Source: an uncultured Clostridia bacterium
GTDB taxonomy: Bacteria > Bacillota > Clostridia > Lachnospirales > CAG-274
DNA length: 64,000 bases
Direction of reading: 5' to 3'
NCBI GenBank assembly: GCA_910579745.1
Contig: CAJTVH010000008.1
Location: 29,722-93,721, forward strand
In this document: one piece after another, positions 8,164-17,823 of the stretch
Layout: each line of letters opens with the position of its first letter
How positions within the stretch are numbered: position 1 is the stretch's first letter
Notes under the pieces: generated by a model
What the model was told of the DNA's origin: nothing
Database searches by the model: none
What the model saw: the letters and a program-made list of their open reading frames with translations, nothing else
Program-made: the position numbers and the translations under genes

Positions 8164-11100
8164 TTACAGCACTCCTCTCACATACTTGTTTTTCTCCGAT
8201 AACCGCCTCAAACGCCTCCATTTTAGCGTCCTCCTCAGACATACCGGCGCCCACGCACTTTTTAATCTCATTAATAACTTTTTTATAGTCAAAAGGAATA
8301 ATCTTAACAAATTTTTTAATCTCGCTGTCAAAGTTATCAAGAATCTTTTCGGCGCGTGAACTTTTAGTATATTTATAATGATTCTCAATCATCTCTCTAA
8401 GCTCCGAAATATCCTCTTTATCCGAAACCTCCTCAATAGACACAAGCTGCTTGTTGCATCTCTTCTCAAAATCCCCGTCGATATTGTAAACAAAAGCGAT
8501 ACCGCCCGACATGCCGGCGCCAAAGTTTGAGCCTGTCCTCCCCAAAACAACAACTCGCCCGCCGGTCATATACTCGCAGCCATGCTGGCCGATTCCTTCG
8601 ACTACAGCCTTTATACCGCTGTTTCTGACACAAAAACGCTCGCCGGCTATACCGTTAATATACGCTTCTCCTTTAACAGCCCCGTAAAAAGCCACATTTC
8701 CGATAATAACATTCTCATCGGCCCTAAACACCGCCTTTCCCGGCGGAACCACAATAATCTTGCCACCAGAGAGGCCCTTTCCAATATAATCGTTTGAGTC
8801 TCCCTCAAGACGCATAGTAACGCCCTTTGAGAGAAACGCACCGAAACTCTGTCCGGCGGAGCCTGAGAAATTTAAATTTATCGTGTCCTCCAAAAGCCCC
8901 TCCTCACCATACTTTTTGGCGATTTCAGAAGACAGAATAGTTCCGGCAACACGGTTAATATTAGTGATTCCCATACTCGCCGAAACCTTTTTCCCGCATT
9001 TAACCGCGGTTTCACAAAGTCTCACAAGAGCGTTCACGTCAAGGGTTTTCTCAAGCTCATGGTCTTGTTTCACGTTAAAATATCTTTCCTTGTCATTTGT
9101 ACAGATTTTGGTCTGATATAAAATGCTTGTAAGGTCTACGCTTTTGGCTTTCCAATTCTCTACCTTTTTAGGTGAAAGCTTCTCAACGTGCCCAATCATC
9201 TCCTCAACAGATTTCACGCCTATTTTAGACATCCACTCTCTAAGGTCCTGAGCGATAAATCTCATAAAGTTTTCCACATATTCCGGCTTTCCTTTAAACT
9301 TCTTTCTAAGTTCTGGATTTTGTGTCGCCACGCCCACAGGGCAGGTGTCAAGATTACATACTCTCATCATTACACAACCCATGGTAATAAGGGGCCCCGT
9401 GGCAAAGCCAAATTCCTCTGCCCCAAGCAAAGCCGCTATAGCGACGTCCCTGCCCGTAAGTAGCTTTCCGTCCGTTTCAATAACTACTCTGTTGCGCAGA
9501 TTATTCATAAGCAAAGCCTGATGAGTCTCAGCTACGCCAAGTTCCCAAGGCAGTCCGGCGTGACGCACGCTTGTGCGAGGAGCCGCCCCCGTTCCACCGT
9601 CATACCCGCTTATAAGAATAACGTCCGCCCTGCCTTTCGCCACGCCCACGGCTATAGTTCCGACTCCCGCCTCCGATACAAGTTTAACGCTTATTCTCGC
9701 GTTTCTGTTAGCGTTTTTAAGGTCGTGTATAAGCTGGGCTAAATCCTCAATAGAATAAATGTCGTGATGAGGCGGCGGGGAAATAAGACTTACGCCTGGG
9801 GTTGAGTTTCTCGCTTTTGCTATCCACGGATAAACTTTTTTCCCCGGAAGATGACCGCCTTCCCCTGGTTTAGCACCCTGCGCCATCTTAATCTGAATTT
9901 CAACAGCGTTCTGAAGATAATTTATGGTAACGCCAAATCTGCCCGACGCCACCTGTTTAATAGCTGAACACCTAAAGTCTCCGTTTTCGTCAGGTATAAA
10001 CCTGTCTGGGTTTTCCCCGCCCTCTCCGCTGTTTGATTTTCCGCCAAGCCTGTTCATGGCTATGGCCATACACTGATGAGCCTCAAGACTGATTGATCCG
10101 TAACTCATAGCCCCCGTTTTAAATCTTTTAACTATAGAATCAACAGACTCAACCTCATCGATATTAATCGGCTTATCAACGGTTCTTATATCAAGAAGAC
10201 CCCTTATGTGACAAAGACTTTCCGTTCTCTCGTTCATAAGTTTCGTATACTCTTTAAACAGTTTATAATCTCCTGTTTGACAAGCCTTTTGAAGCATATA
10301 AATAGATTCTGGGTTAAATAGATGATATTCCCCTCCTCTTCTCCATTTATAATTTCCACCTGGCTCCAAAGGACTTTCCTTAGTCAGAGGGTCAAAAGCC
10401 TTCTGGTGACGCAGTTTTGTTTCCTTAGCGATATGTTTCTCCGAAAGTCCCCCGATTCTTGTAACCGTTCCGCTGAAATATTTATCCACAACCTCCTCTG
10501 AAACGCCAAGAGCCTCAAAAATCTGCGCCCCCTGATAACTCTGAATCGTGGAAATACCCATCTTAGACATAATTTTGACAATACCGCTTGTAACGACGCC
10601 CAAATAAATTTTCACAGCCTCCTCAGCTGAAACATCAATATACCCTTTATCGGACATATCTCTTAAAGTCTCATAAGCTAGATAAGGATTAACAGCGTTT
10701 ACGCCATATCCAAGCAGCACGGCGAAGTGATGTACCTCTCTCGGTTCTCCTGTCTCAAGAATAATACTCACGTTCATTCTTAAACCTTTTCTTATAAGAT
10801 GATGATGAACGCCTGAAGACGCCAAAAGCGCCGGAATAGCGTATTTTTCCGAATTAACGCCTTTATCGGAAAGAATAATTATATTCCGCCCGTTCTCAAC
10901 GGCAATATCAACCGCCTTAAAAATATCGTCTATAGCTTTAGCCATACCATCTTTTTCCTTGGCGTTGTAGAGCATAGGAATAGTGACGGAGTTAAATCCC
11001 CTTTCATCAATACATTTAATTTTCTCAAGCTGTTCGTCCGTAAGTATAGGCGTGGCGCATTTAATTCTTCGGCAGTTATCCTCCGTGGGATTTAAAAGAT

Positions 11101-12877
11101 TTTTCTCCCCCCCAAGATATACGAGGGTGCTTGTAACTATCTTTTCCCTTATAGCGTCAATCGGAGGATTTGTAACCTGAGCGAAAAGTTGTTTGAAATA
11201 ATTGTATAAAAGCTGAGGCTTTTCGGATAAAACAGCTATAGGTGTATCTGTGCCCATAGCGGAAATCGGGTCTGTCCTTGTCTCAATAATTCCCCTTAAA
11301 GTTGTGTCAACATCCTCCCATGTATAACCGAACGCCTTCTGCCTTGTAAGCAAAGTTTCTTTCTCATTAAAATCATTTTCCCTGTTCACAAATATATTCT
11401 CAAGTTCAATAAAACGTTTGGCTATAAGCTCTCCATAGGGCTGTTTTAAAGTATCGTCCTTTATTTTCTCGACAAGTTCACGCCAGTTTTGGGATGGCTT
11501 TTCAGACTGTTTGATGTCGTCAAGATTAATAAGATTTTTATTAAGCCATTCCCTGTATGGGTGGTCTGACACAATAGCGCTCTTAATTTCATCGTCCTCG
11601 ATAATGCGCCCCGCCTTAGTGTCTATAAGAAGCATTTTTCCTGGTTCAAGCCTGTCCTTTTTAACAATGTCCTCAGGGGGAATATCCAAAACCCCTACTT
11701 CCGATGAGAGAATAACCATATCGTCTTTAGTGACGTAATACCTCGCCGGTCGAAGTCCGTTTCTGTCAAGAGTGGCGCCTACCCTCACTCCGTCTGTAAA
11801 TCCTATAGCCGCCGGTCCGTCCCACGGTTCTGTCATACAGCTTGAGTATTCATAAAAAGCTCTTTTGTCATCAGACATAGAGAAATCATTCTCCCAAGGC
11901 TCAGGAATAGCCATCATAATCGCCTTAGGAAGAGAGTAGCCCGAAAGAGTAAGCATATTTATAAAATTATCAAACATAGCCGAATCGCTTCCGTCCTCGT
12001 TAATAACGGGATAAATTTTCTTAATATCCTCACCGAAAGCGTCTGTCTCAAACATTTTCTCTCTTGCTTTAACCCAATTCACATTGCCTCTTATAGTGTT
12101 AATTTCACCGTTATGAATAATATATCTGTTAGGGTGCGCCCTTTCCCAGCTTGGGAAAGTATTTGTACTGAAACGTGAATGTACCATAGCTATAGCCGTT
12201 TTAACGTCAAGGTCCATGAGGTCCAAATAAAACCTGTTTACCTGTTCGGGAGTAAGCATGCCCTTATACACAATGGTTTTTGAGGACAATGAGGCGAAAT
12301 AAAAGTAACTGTCCTTATCTTCATCACAAAATCTTATGGCTTTCTCAGCTCTTTTTAAAATAACAAAAAGTTTTCTCTCAAACTCATCACCGGCATTTAT
12401 ATCGTCCGCCTTTTTTATAAAAACCTGAACAATCCTCGGAACAGCTTCTTTAGCGCTTTTTCCTATACAATTAGCGTATGTCGGCACCTCTCTCATTCCG
12501 AGATAAATCTGCCCCTCTTCCTCTACGATTTTTTCCAATTTTCTGAGAGATTTATTTCTTGTCTCAAAATCCGGAGACAAAAAAAGCATACCCACTCCGT
12601 ACTCTCCTTCTTTGGGTAGCTTAATATCTTCGTTCATACACACTTTCTTCATAAAAGCGTGAGGTATCTGAATTAAAATCCCGGCTCCATCACCGGTATC
12701 AGGTTCGCTTCCAACGCCGCCTCTGTGGGCGAGATTTTTTAAAATCCGAATCGCGCTGTCAATAATGTCGTGAGACTTCTTTCCTTTAATGTTCGCGATA
12801 AGGCCGATACCGCACGCGTCATGTTCAAATTTAGGGTCATACAAGCCCTGTCTAGGTGGTAAACCTTTGAAATCCAC
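8156..12877 (-). CDS. gltB: Glutamate synthase (NADPH) large subunit
   Basis: The 1573-residue large subunit starts MDFKGLPPRQGLYDPKFEHDAC. Cys22 fits the N-terminal nucleophile exposed after propeptide cleavage in the class II glutaminase domain. Central and FMN-binding synthase domains follow, with GEGGENPDRF and AKPGEGGHLPG stretches. The 3Fe-4S site CVMMRVCNLDTCPVG is near residue 1170, and the glycine-rich beta-helix domain (GLSGGKIIVVPP, GGRVVVLG) is at the C-terminus. The start is GTG with GGAAGGA 8 nt upstream. A sigma-A-like promoter about 390 nt upstream implies a long leader containing a palindrome and a MITE. It forms an operon with gltD. Confidence 0.97.
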   Translation of the reverse strand: MDFKGLPPRQGLYDPKFEHDACGIGLIANIKGKKSHDIIDSAIRILKNLAHRGGVGSEPDTGDGAGILIQIPHAFMKKVCMNEDIKLPKEGEYGVGMLFLSPDFETRNKSLRKLEKIVEEEGQIYLGMREVPTYANCIGKSAKEAVPRIVQVFIKKADDINAGDEFERKLFVILKRAEKAIRFCDEDKDSYFYFASLSSKTIVYKGMLTPEQVNRFYLDLMDLDVKTAIAMVHSRFSTNTFPSWERAHPNRYIIHNGEINTIRGNVNWVKAREKMFETDAFGEDIKKIYPVINEDGSDSAMFDNFINMLTLSGYSLPKAIMMAIPEPWENDFSMSDDKRAFYEYSSCMTEPWDGPAAIGFTDGVRVGATLDRNGLRPARYYVTKDDMVILSSEVGVLDIPPEDIVKKDRLEPGKMLLIDTKAGRIIEDDEIKSAIVSDHPYREWLNKNLINLDDIKQSEKPSQNWRELVEKIKDDTLKQPYGELIAKRFIELENIFVNRENDFNEKETLLTRQKAFGYTWEDVDTTLRGIIETRTDPISAMGTDTPIAVLSEKPQLLYNYFKQLFAQVTNPPIDAIREKIVTSTLVYLGGEKNLLNPTEDNCRRIKCATPILTDEQLEKIKCIDERGFNSVTIPMLYNAKEKDGMAKAIDDIFKAVDIAVENGRNIIILSDKGVNSEKYAIPALLASSGVHHHLIRKGLRMNVSIILETGEPREVHHFAVLLGYGVNAVNPYLAYETLRDMSDKGYIDVSAEEAVKIYLGVVTSGIVKIMSKMGISTIQSYQGAQIFEALGVSEEVVDKYFSGTVTRIGGLSEKHIAKETKLRHQKAFDPLTKESPLEPGGNYKWRRGGEYHLFNPESIYMLQKACQTGDYKLFKEYTKLMNERTESLCHIRGLLDIRTVDKPINIDEVESVDSIVKRFKTGAMSYGSISLEAHQCMAIAMNRLGGKSNSGEGGENPDRFIPDENGDFRCSAIKQVASGRFGVTINYLQNAVEIQIKMAQGAKPGEGGHLPGKKVYPWIAKARNSTPGVSLISPPPHHDIYSIEDLAQLIHDLKNANRNARISVKLVSEAGVGTIAVGVAKGRADVILISGYDGGTGAAPRTSVRHAGLPWELGVAETHQALLMNNLRNRVVIETDGKLLTGRDVAIAALLGAEEFGFATGPLITMGCVMMRVCNLDTCPVGVATQNPELRKKFKGKPEYVENFMRFIAQDLREWMSKIGVKSVEEMIGHVEKLSPKKVENWKAKSVDLTSILYQTKICTNDKERYFNVKQDHELEKTLDVNALVRLCETAVKCGKKVSASMGITNINRVAGTILSSEIAKKYGEEGLLEDTINLNFSGSAGQSFGAFLSKGVTMRLEGDSNDYIGKGLSGGKIIVVPPGKAVFRADENVIIGNVAFYGAVKGEAYINGIAGERFCVRNSGIKAVVEGIGQHGCEYMTGGRVVVLGRTGSNFGAGMSGGIAFVYNIDGDFEKRCNKQLVSIEEVSDKEDISELREMIENHYKYTKSSRAEKILDNFDSEIKKFVKIIPFDYKKVINEIKKCVGAGMSEEDAKMEAFEAVIGEKQVCERSAVNG

Positions 12878-12938
12878 AATATCAATCCTTCCATAATTAT
12901 AAATTATTTTTTTAATTAAATCATTATAAAAATTTATT

Positions 12939-13140
12939 TATAGTCAATGAACTTAAAAAGAAATAAAGTAAGGCTAGAAAAAAATCATCCTCACAAGACA
13001 TAGTAGGAAGACCATAGACCGGCTCCTATATCAATTAGACACGTAAACAAGTAGCAAAACCAGGCTTCATGTCCTGCTGCCGCACGGCGAAAGTAATTTT
13101 CAGCCTCCGAAGTTGTTTATTTTTAAGTTTATCGATTATA
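12939..13140. mobile_element. MITE family 2, diverged copy in the gltB leader
   Basis: The terminal inverted repeats are TAGTCAATGAACTTAAAAA at the left and TTTTTAAGTTTATCGATTA at the right, flanked on both sides by TA. The interior shares blocks with the copy at 27884-28047: AAAAAAATCAT, CACAAG, and near the right end AAGT-TTTTCAG and TTGTTTATTTTTAAGTTT. It is about 40 bp longer internally. It encodes no protein and lies inside the predicted 5' untranslated leader of gltBD. Confidence 0.7.
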
Positions 13141-13244
13141 TATCGGACAGCTCCTTACGGCGCTTAGTCTCCATAACGACCGTGTTTTCTGAAAAGAAAT
13201 TATATTTTCTAAGCTTCAAGCTGGGAAATATTGACTTGATATCC

Positions 13245-13256
13245 GATAAATTTATC
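13245..13256. promoter_or_regulatory. Palindrome GATAAATTTATC at the gltB transcription start
   Basis: A perfect 12-bp palindrome, extended by partly matching C/G flanks (CCGATAAATTTATCCCGG), lies just downstream of the predicted gltB -10. It could be an operator or the first hairpin of the leader RNA. The binding factor is unknown. Confidence 0.45.
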
Positions 13257-13266
13257 CCGGGACTAT

Positions 13267-13295
13267 ATTTTACTATATAATTAATCAAAATGCAA
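13267..13295 (-). promoter_or_regulatory. Sigma-A promoter of gltBD
   Basis: On the minus strand: -35 TTGCAT (13290-13295), 17-nt spacer, -10 TAAAAT (13267-13272). The transcript would start near 13260, leaving about 385 nt of leader before the GTG of gltB. Confidence 0.6.
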
Positions 13296-13818
13296 GTTAT
13301 TTAATAAAATAATTTATATTTTTTTTGTTAAATAAATATAAATTATTTTATTAAATATAAAAAAAGCTTTTATAATCACATTTTTTGATAATTAATATTG
13401 ATTATAAAAAACATTCTATAAAAATCTCAACAACTCAAATTATGCAAGGAAATATATTCCCACTTGCAAAATTTAGGCCTATTGTATAGATTTATGTACA
13501 AAGGTTAATTTAAGTGTTTTAAATTTGGTTAAAATTTTTTTTTAAAAGTATAATTTTTTTCATATTTTCTGACGATATAATTTATAAGCGACTATATCCT
13601 TAACCAAAACATTGATATAAATGGGAGTTTCACATATCCTCCCGCGCTTAATGTTTTAAATCGAGTTTTATAAATAAATATTATCGCTTTATGAATATTT
13701 ATTTATTTTGTCTGACAATATATTTATAAGGAAAATAAATTGTTGTTATCGTTTTGCTTTTTAATTTCACAGTTGTTTGAGTTGTCTAAAAATTTATTTA
13801 AAAAGGCAGGTGTCTATT
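13296..13818. other. Very AT-rich gap between gltB and flgM
   Basis: This stretch is dominated by A/T runs and near-palindromes such as the TTTAATAAAATAATTTATATT / AATATAAATTATTTTATTAAA pair at about 13310-13360. It must hold the flagellar operon promoter. I could not find a convincing sigma-D (TAAA-N15-GCCGATAT) or sigma-A match. No gene is seen. Confidence 0.4.
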
Positions 13819-14082
13819 ATGAAAATCTCAAATATTTCCAAGCTGTATCAAACTTATGAGGCTAAACCCGTTGTTTCAGGCAAAAAAATTGTTTCAGGAG
13901 AAAAAAAAGATAAATTAAACGTTTCCGATCAGGCGAAGGAATTTCAGACCGCCCTAAAAGCGGCTTTATCCTCTCCTTCTGTCAGAGAGGATAAAATAAA
14001 CGATATTAAAACACGTATCGACAACGGCTCATATAACGTATCGGCTGAGGATATCGCCAATAAAATGATGACATATATTTAA
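13819..14082 (+). CDS. flgM: Anti-sigma-D (sigma-28) factor FlgM
   Basis: FlgM binds and inhibits the flagellar sigma factor until the hook-basal body is complete and FlgM is exported. The 87-residue protein starts MKISNISKLYQTYEAKPV. It has the family's disordered lysine-rich N-terminal half, a KLNVSDQAKEFQTALKAAL segment, and a C-terminal sigma-binding part ending RIDNGSYNVSAEDIANKMMTYI. The frame is open from 13777, but GCAGGTG 8 nt before 13819 and the family start support the internal ATG. It opens the flgM-flgN-flgK-flgK-flgL-fliW-csrA cluster, the same order as in B. subtilis. Confidence 0.92.
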   Translation: MKISNISKLYQTYEAKPVVSGKKIVSGEKKDKLNVSDQAKEFQTALKAALSSPSVREDKINDIKTRIDNGSYNVSAEDIANKMMTYI

Positions 14083-14140
14083 TAAATAAAAAGTAAAAAA
14101 ACTAAAGACCTTATATTTCTGAATATTGAGGTGATTGCAT

Positions 14141-14641
14141 TTGGCTGGTCTGATAAATGAGTTAATTGTTAATTTAAACGAAATGAACGATTTGTATGAG
14201 CAATTAATTGAAAGCGGAAAAGAAAAACGAGAAGTTATCATTAAAAACAATATTGAGGAACTTCAAAAAATTAACGGCAACGAAAATATTTTAGTCGGAA
14301 AAACGCTCAAGCTCGATAAAAAAAGAGAAGAGCTTTTTTCCGATATTGCTTTTGTTCTTAATAAGCCTTCGGAAAATATTACTCTTACAAAATTGATTGA
14401 GTATATTGATAAACAAGCTGAGGCCGAGGATGTGAGAAAAGCGCGTGACCGCGCCTCTCACCTTTTGGCGAAACTTAAAGAGATAAACGAGAGCAATCGT
14501 ATTTTAATAGAAGAGGCTCTTAACCAAACGGAATTTTCAATGAATGTTTTAAGAGGTACGTTAAGCGGAAAACCCTACTACTGCGATACCCACGGAAACG
14601 AGATTCCGACGGGCGACAGATTCTTTGATATAAAACAATAA
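14141..14641 (+). CDS. flgN: Flagellar export chaperone FlgN
   Basis: FlgN is the cytoplasmic chaperone that delivers hook-filament junction proteins FlgK and FlgL to the export gate. The 166-residue product is a long helical coil (GLINELIVNLNEMNDLYEQLIESGKEKREVIIKNN) typical of FlgN. It lies between flgM and flgK, as yvyG/flgN does in B. subtilis. GAGGTG at 14128-14133 is too close to the TTG at 14135, so I use the TTG at 14141 (spacing 7 nt). The C-terminus ends in a polar stretch (YYCDTHGNEIPTGDRFFDIKQ), the region that binds clients in this family. Confidence 0.88.
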   Translation: MAGLINELIVNLNEMNDLYEQLIESGKEKREVIIKNNIEELQKINGNENILVGKTLKLDKKREELFSDIAFVLNKPSENITLTKLIEYIDKQAEAEDVRKARDRASHLLAKLKEINESNRILIEEALNQTEFSMNVLRGTLSGKPYYCDTHGNEIPTGDRFFDIKQ

Positions 14642-14656
14642 AGGGGGAAATTTTAT

Positions 14657-16213
14657 ATGGCTTCAATGTCAAGCTACAGCATAGGCGTAAGCGGTATAAG
14701 AAACGCTCAGGCCGGTCTTTCCACAACCGGACATAATATGGCGAACTCTGGAGTAGCCGGATATTCCCGTCAGGGTAATATACAGCAGACGTTTTTATAC
14801 AGACCCTATCGCGAAAGCAAAGTCGGTCTCCTTCAAGTTGGAATGGGAACCGATTTAAGTGAGATACGACAAATAAGAAATAAGTTTTTTGACGCCGAAT
14901 ATAGAGACGAGGCGAGTACTACTAATTATTACTCCGCTAAATATATGACGGGTCAGGAAGTTGAGAATATATTGGGAGAGCTTGAAAGCTCCTACGCGGC
15001 GCAAGACGTTATAGGCAATATATGGGAAGCGTTAAACGAGCTTTCGATTTATCCGGACGGTATTGAGACAAGAGGTTCCTTTATAGAAACCTGCGTCACT
15101 TTTCTTGATAAAATGAACGATATTCAAAATGGTCTTTACAACTATCAGATTAATTTAAACGAACAAATTAAAACCACGGTAAACAAAATAAATGATATAG
15201 TTACTAAAATAGACGAGTTAAACGATAAAATAGTATATAATGAAATGAGTGGAGATAACGCCAACGATTTCCGTGACTCAAGAAATATTCTTTTGGATGA
15301 GCTGAGCTCATATCTCGATATAACCGTAAAAGATAACGCCAACGGCAGAGCGGATATTCTTGTCGAGGGAAAAGAGCTTCTCGTAAACGGCGTTGTGAAT
15401 ACAATCGGGTTAAAATACTCTACGCCTGGTTACGCTTTCGTAGAACCCGTGTTTACAAAATCCGACACCATTCTTCCCGAAGACGCCGATGCCGTGTCCA
15501 TTTTCGGGGATTTAAGCAAACAGGAACTTTCAGGAGGCTCTGAAAACTGCGGCGGGCTTTTAAAGGGTATGCTTGTATCCAGAGGAAACACCGTAGGACA
15601 ATACAATTCTCCCGATAGCGAGACTTCTAATTTCCTTATACCGTCGGTTCAGAAAAATTTTGATAATCTTGTAAACGGAATCGTGAATCTTTTAAACGAC
15701 TCTTTCGCCGGCGGAGATACTTTTGATTTAACAGGCGGGCACGGCGTTCCTATTTTTACTAAAATAGTAGCAAACGGCGACTATACCACCACTAATTTGG
15801 AAATAAACCCAATACTCAGAGATACTGACGGATACAACTATCTCGCTTTATCTGCCTCCGGAGCCGTTGGAGACACAACAGCGATACTTGAGGTTATGAA
15901 AAAATGGGAAAACGGAGTCGACGGACTTGAGGACGCTTTCGGAAATCCATATTCGGTAAATAATTATTATCGCTCAATTGTTGACGACGTTTCCAATGAG
16001 GTAAACGAGGCAAGCAAATATTATGACCAGCACGAGGGACTTTTAACCTCCGTAGACAACAAGCGTCAGACTTTATCGGGTGTTTCCCTTGATGAGGAAC
16101 TTTCATATATGCTTAAATACCAGTACGCTTTTCAGGCGTCCTCAAAATTTATAAATATAATAGATTCAATGGTTGATAAAGTTGTAAACGGTATGGGAGT
16201 TGTCGGCCGTTAA
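14657..16213 (+). CDS. flgK: Flagellar hook-associated protein FlgK (copy 1)
   Basis: FlgK (HAP1) forms the first junction ring between hook and filament. The 518-residue protein has the N-terminal rod/hook-type motif (SYSIGVSGIRNAQAGLSTTGHNMANSGVAGYSRQG). The helical D1 region is IKTTVNKINDIVTKIDELNDKI, with the ANDFRDSRNILLDELS segment. The matching C-terminal helix (SGVSLDEELSYMLKYQYAFQASSKFINIIDSMVD) ends at the stop. AAGGGGG lies before the ATG. It starts 15 nt after flgN and ends 16 nt before a second flgK. Confidence 0.96.
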   Translation: MASMSSYSIGVSGIRNAQAGLSTTGHNMANSGVAGYSRQGNIQQTFLYRPYRESKVGLLQVGMGTDLSEIRQIRNKFFDAEYRDEASTTNYYSAKYMTGQEVENILGELESSYAAQDVIGNIWEALNELSIYPDGIETRGSFIETCVTFLDKMNDIQNGLYNYQINLNEQIKTTVNKINDIVTKIDELNDKIVYNEMSGDNANDFRDSRNILLDELSSYLDITVKDNANGRADILVEGKELLVNGVVNTIGLKYSTPGYAFVEPVFTKSDTILPEDADAVSIFGDLSKQELSGGSENCGGLLKGMLVSRGNTVGQYNSPDSETSNFLIPSVQKNFDNLVNGIVNLLNDSFAGGDTFDLTGGHGVPIFTKIVANGDYTTTNLEINPILRDTDGYNYLALSASGAVGDTTAILEVMKKWENGVDGLEDAFGNPYSVNNYYRSIVDDVSNEVNEASKYYDQHEGLLTSVDNKRQTLSGVSLDEELSYMLKYQYAFQASSKFINIIDSMVDKVVNGMGVVGR

Positions 16214-16229
16214 TTAAGGAGGTTTTAAA

Positions 16230-17795
16230 ATGAATTCAGCTTTTTTTGAGTTTAATATAGCTACAAGCGCTTTATTCACGTCTAAAAATTGCCTTTCCGT
16301 AGTTTCAAATAATATAGCGAACTCATCAACAAAAGGTTATTCAAGACAAGTCGCTCAGGTGCGATCATCTATCCCTCTTCCGGGAGTGTGCGGAAAAGGT
16401 ATGATAGGCACGGGAAGCGAGGTTTATGGCGTAACTCAAATAAGAGATTTTTATCTTGATAAAAAATATTGGGAGCAAAACTCTACCTTCGGCGAGTATT
16501 CCCAGAAAAATGACCAGCTTGATTTAATAGAGACTGTTTTCAGCGAACTCTCAACATCAGGTATAACCGCTTCCGTAGAAGACTTTTTAGACAGCGTAAG
16601 CAGTTTGACTTTCAGTTCCGGCGACACAACCTATAGAACAAGCGTAATAAATTTCGCCTCTTCTTTTGTTGACACAATTAACTCTTACGCCGAGTCTCTA
16701 AAAACTCAGCAGAGAGATATAAACGACGAAATAGAGTCTGTCGTAAAAAGAATAAATTCCATAGGCGACCAAATCACCGCTTTAAATAGAGAAATTTTTT
16801 ATCAGGAAACAGACGGAAGCCACGCTAACGAGCTCCGTGACCAAAGAGCGCTTCTTGTGGATGAGCTCTCAAAATATGTAAATACGGAAGTTAGAGAAGT
16901 CTCCTCCGAACAAGGGCAAAAATATATGGTTCTCATAAACGGCCAGACTTTGGTAAATCATTTTGACAACGCGAAAATAAATTGCGTGGCGAGGGGTGAA
17001 AACTCACGCCTTGATGAGGATGATTCTCCGGGGCTTTACGACCTTAAATGGAACACGGGAAGCAATTTCAGCTCAAAAGGTCTTTCTGGTGAGCTTAAAG
17101 GCCTTCTTGATATAAGAGACGGAAATGTACTTGATAACGCGGCGAATAAAGAAGGCGTTCAAAATTACAAAGGTATTCCTTATTACATAGATAAGCTCAA
17201 TACGTTCGTTCAAACTATAGCGAGAGCTTTTAATGAGGGAAAACACCTTGACGGAACCAATATTGAAGGTATGGACGGACATATAAACGGATATGACGCC
17301 GAGGGAAATCAGGGAAATCTTTTCTTTTCATATAGAGACGAAAACGGCTCTGTTATAGAAACAGCGGGAGACGTTGATTACTCAAAAATAACAGCGTCAA
17401 ATTTCTCGATGTCACAGCTTCTTTTAAAAGATTCGTCAAGGCTGGCGGCGTCCACGTCTCCGTCACCGCTTCAGGAAAGCAATAACAAGATAATTCTTCA
17501 GTTTACAACTATCAGAAATAACGGCTCTCTTTTTAAAGAGGGTAACGTGTTTGATTTTGTAAACGGCGTTTCAACGGAGCTTGCCATAGATAAAAAACAA
17601 GCGAACAATTTCGACGAGTTTTACGAGGAATTAACAACGGCTACGGATAATCAGAGAATTTCCGTTTCCGGAGTAAGTTTAAATGAGGAATTGACAAGTA
17701 TGATTAAAAATCAGCAACTTTTCGTAGCCTCCTCAAAACTTATGCAGTCTGTAAGCAAGGTTTATGATACGCTTATAAACGGACTTGGAGTATAA
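16230..17795 (+). CDS. flgK: Second FlgK-like hook-associated protein (tandem paralogue)
   Basis: This 521-residue protein has the same architecture as its upstream neighbour. It has an N-terminal FNIATSALFTSKNCLSVVSN segment with NIANSSTKGYSRQ, a central helix IVKRINSIGDQITALNREIF-like stretch, and HANELRDQRALLVDELSKY. The C-terminal helix is SGVSLNEELTSMIKNQQLFVASSKLMQSV. The two copies differ clearly, most in the surface-exposed middle, so this is an old duplication rather than an assembly repeat. AAGGAGG lies 8 nt before the ATG. Whether both are needed, or each serves a different filament or stage, cannot be told. A strong terminator follows. Confidence 0.92.
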   Translation: MNSAFFEFNIATSALFTSKNCLSVVSNNIANSSTKGYSRQVAQVRSSIPLPGVCGKGMIGTGSEVYGVTQIRDFYLDKKYWEQNSTFGEYSQKNDQLDLIETVFSELSTSGITASVEDFLDSVSSLTFSSGDTTYRTSVINFASSFVDTINSYAESLKTQQRDINDEIESVVKRINSIGDQITALNREIFYQETDGSHANELRDQRALLVDELSKYVNTEVREVSSEQGQKYMVLINGQTLVNHFDNAKINCVARGENSRLDEDDSPGLYDLKWNTGSNFSSKGLSGELKGLLDIRDGNVLDNAANKEGVQNYKGIPYYIDKLNTFVQTIARAFNEGKHLDGTNIEGMDGHINGYDAEGNQGNLFFSYRDENGSVIETAGDVDYSKITASNFSMSQLLLKDSSRLAASTSPSPLQESNNKIILQFTTIRNNGSLFKEGNVFDFVNGVSTELAIDKKQANNFDEFYEELTTATDNQRISVSGVSLNEELTSMIKNQQLFVASSKLMQSVSKVYDTLINGLGV

Positions 17796-17823
17796 GACAG
17801 ACGGTTAAGAGTTAATGTGTGTA

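Noticed and set aside
12941..13262. Known riboswitch or stable ncRNA (6S, SRP, tmRNA, ykkC) in the gltB leader
   Set aside because: I compared the visible sequence with the conserved cores I remember and found no convincing match. Much of the stretch is MITE-derived.
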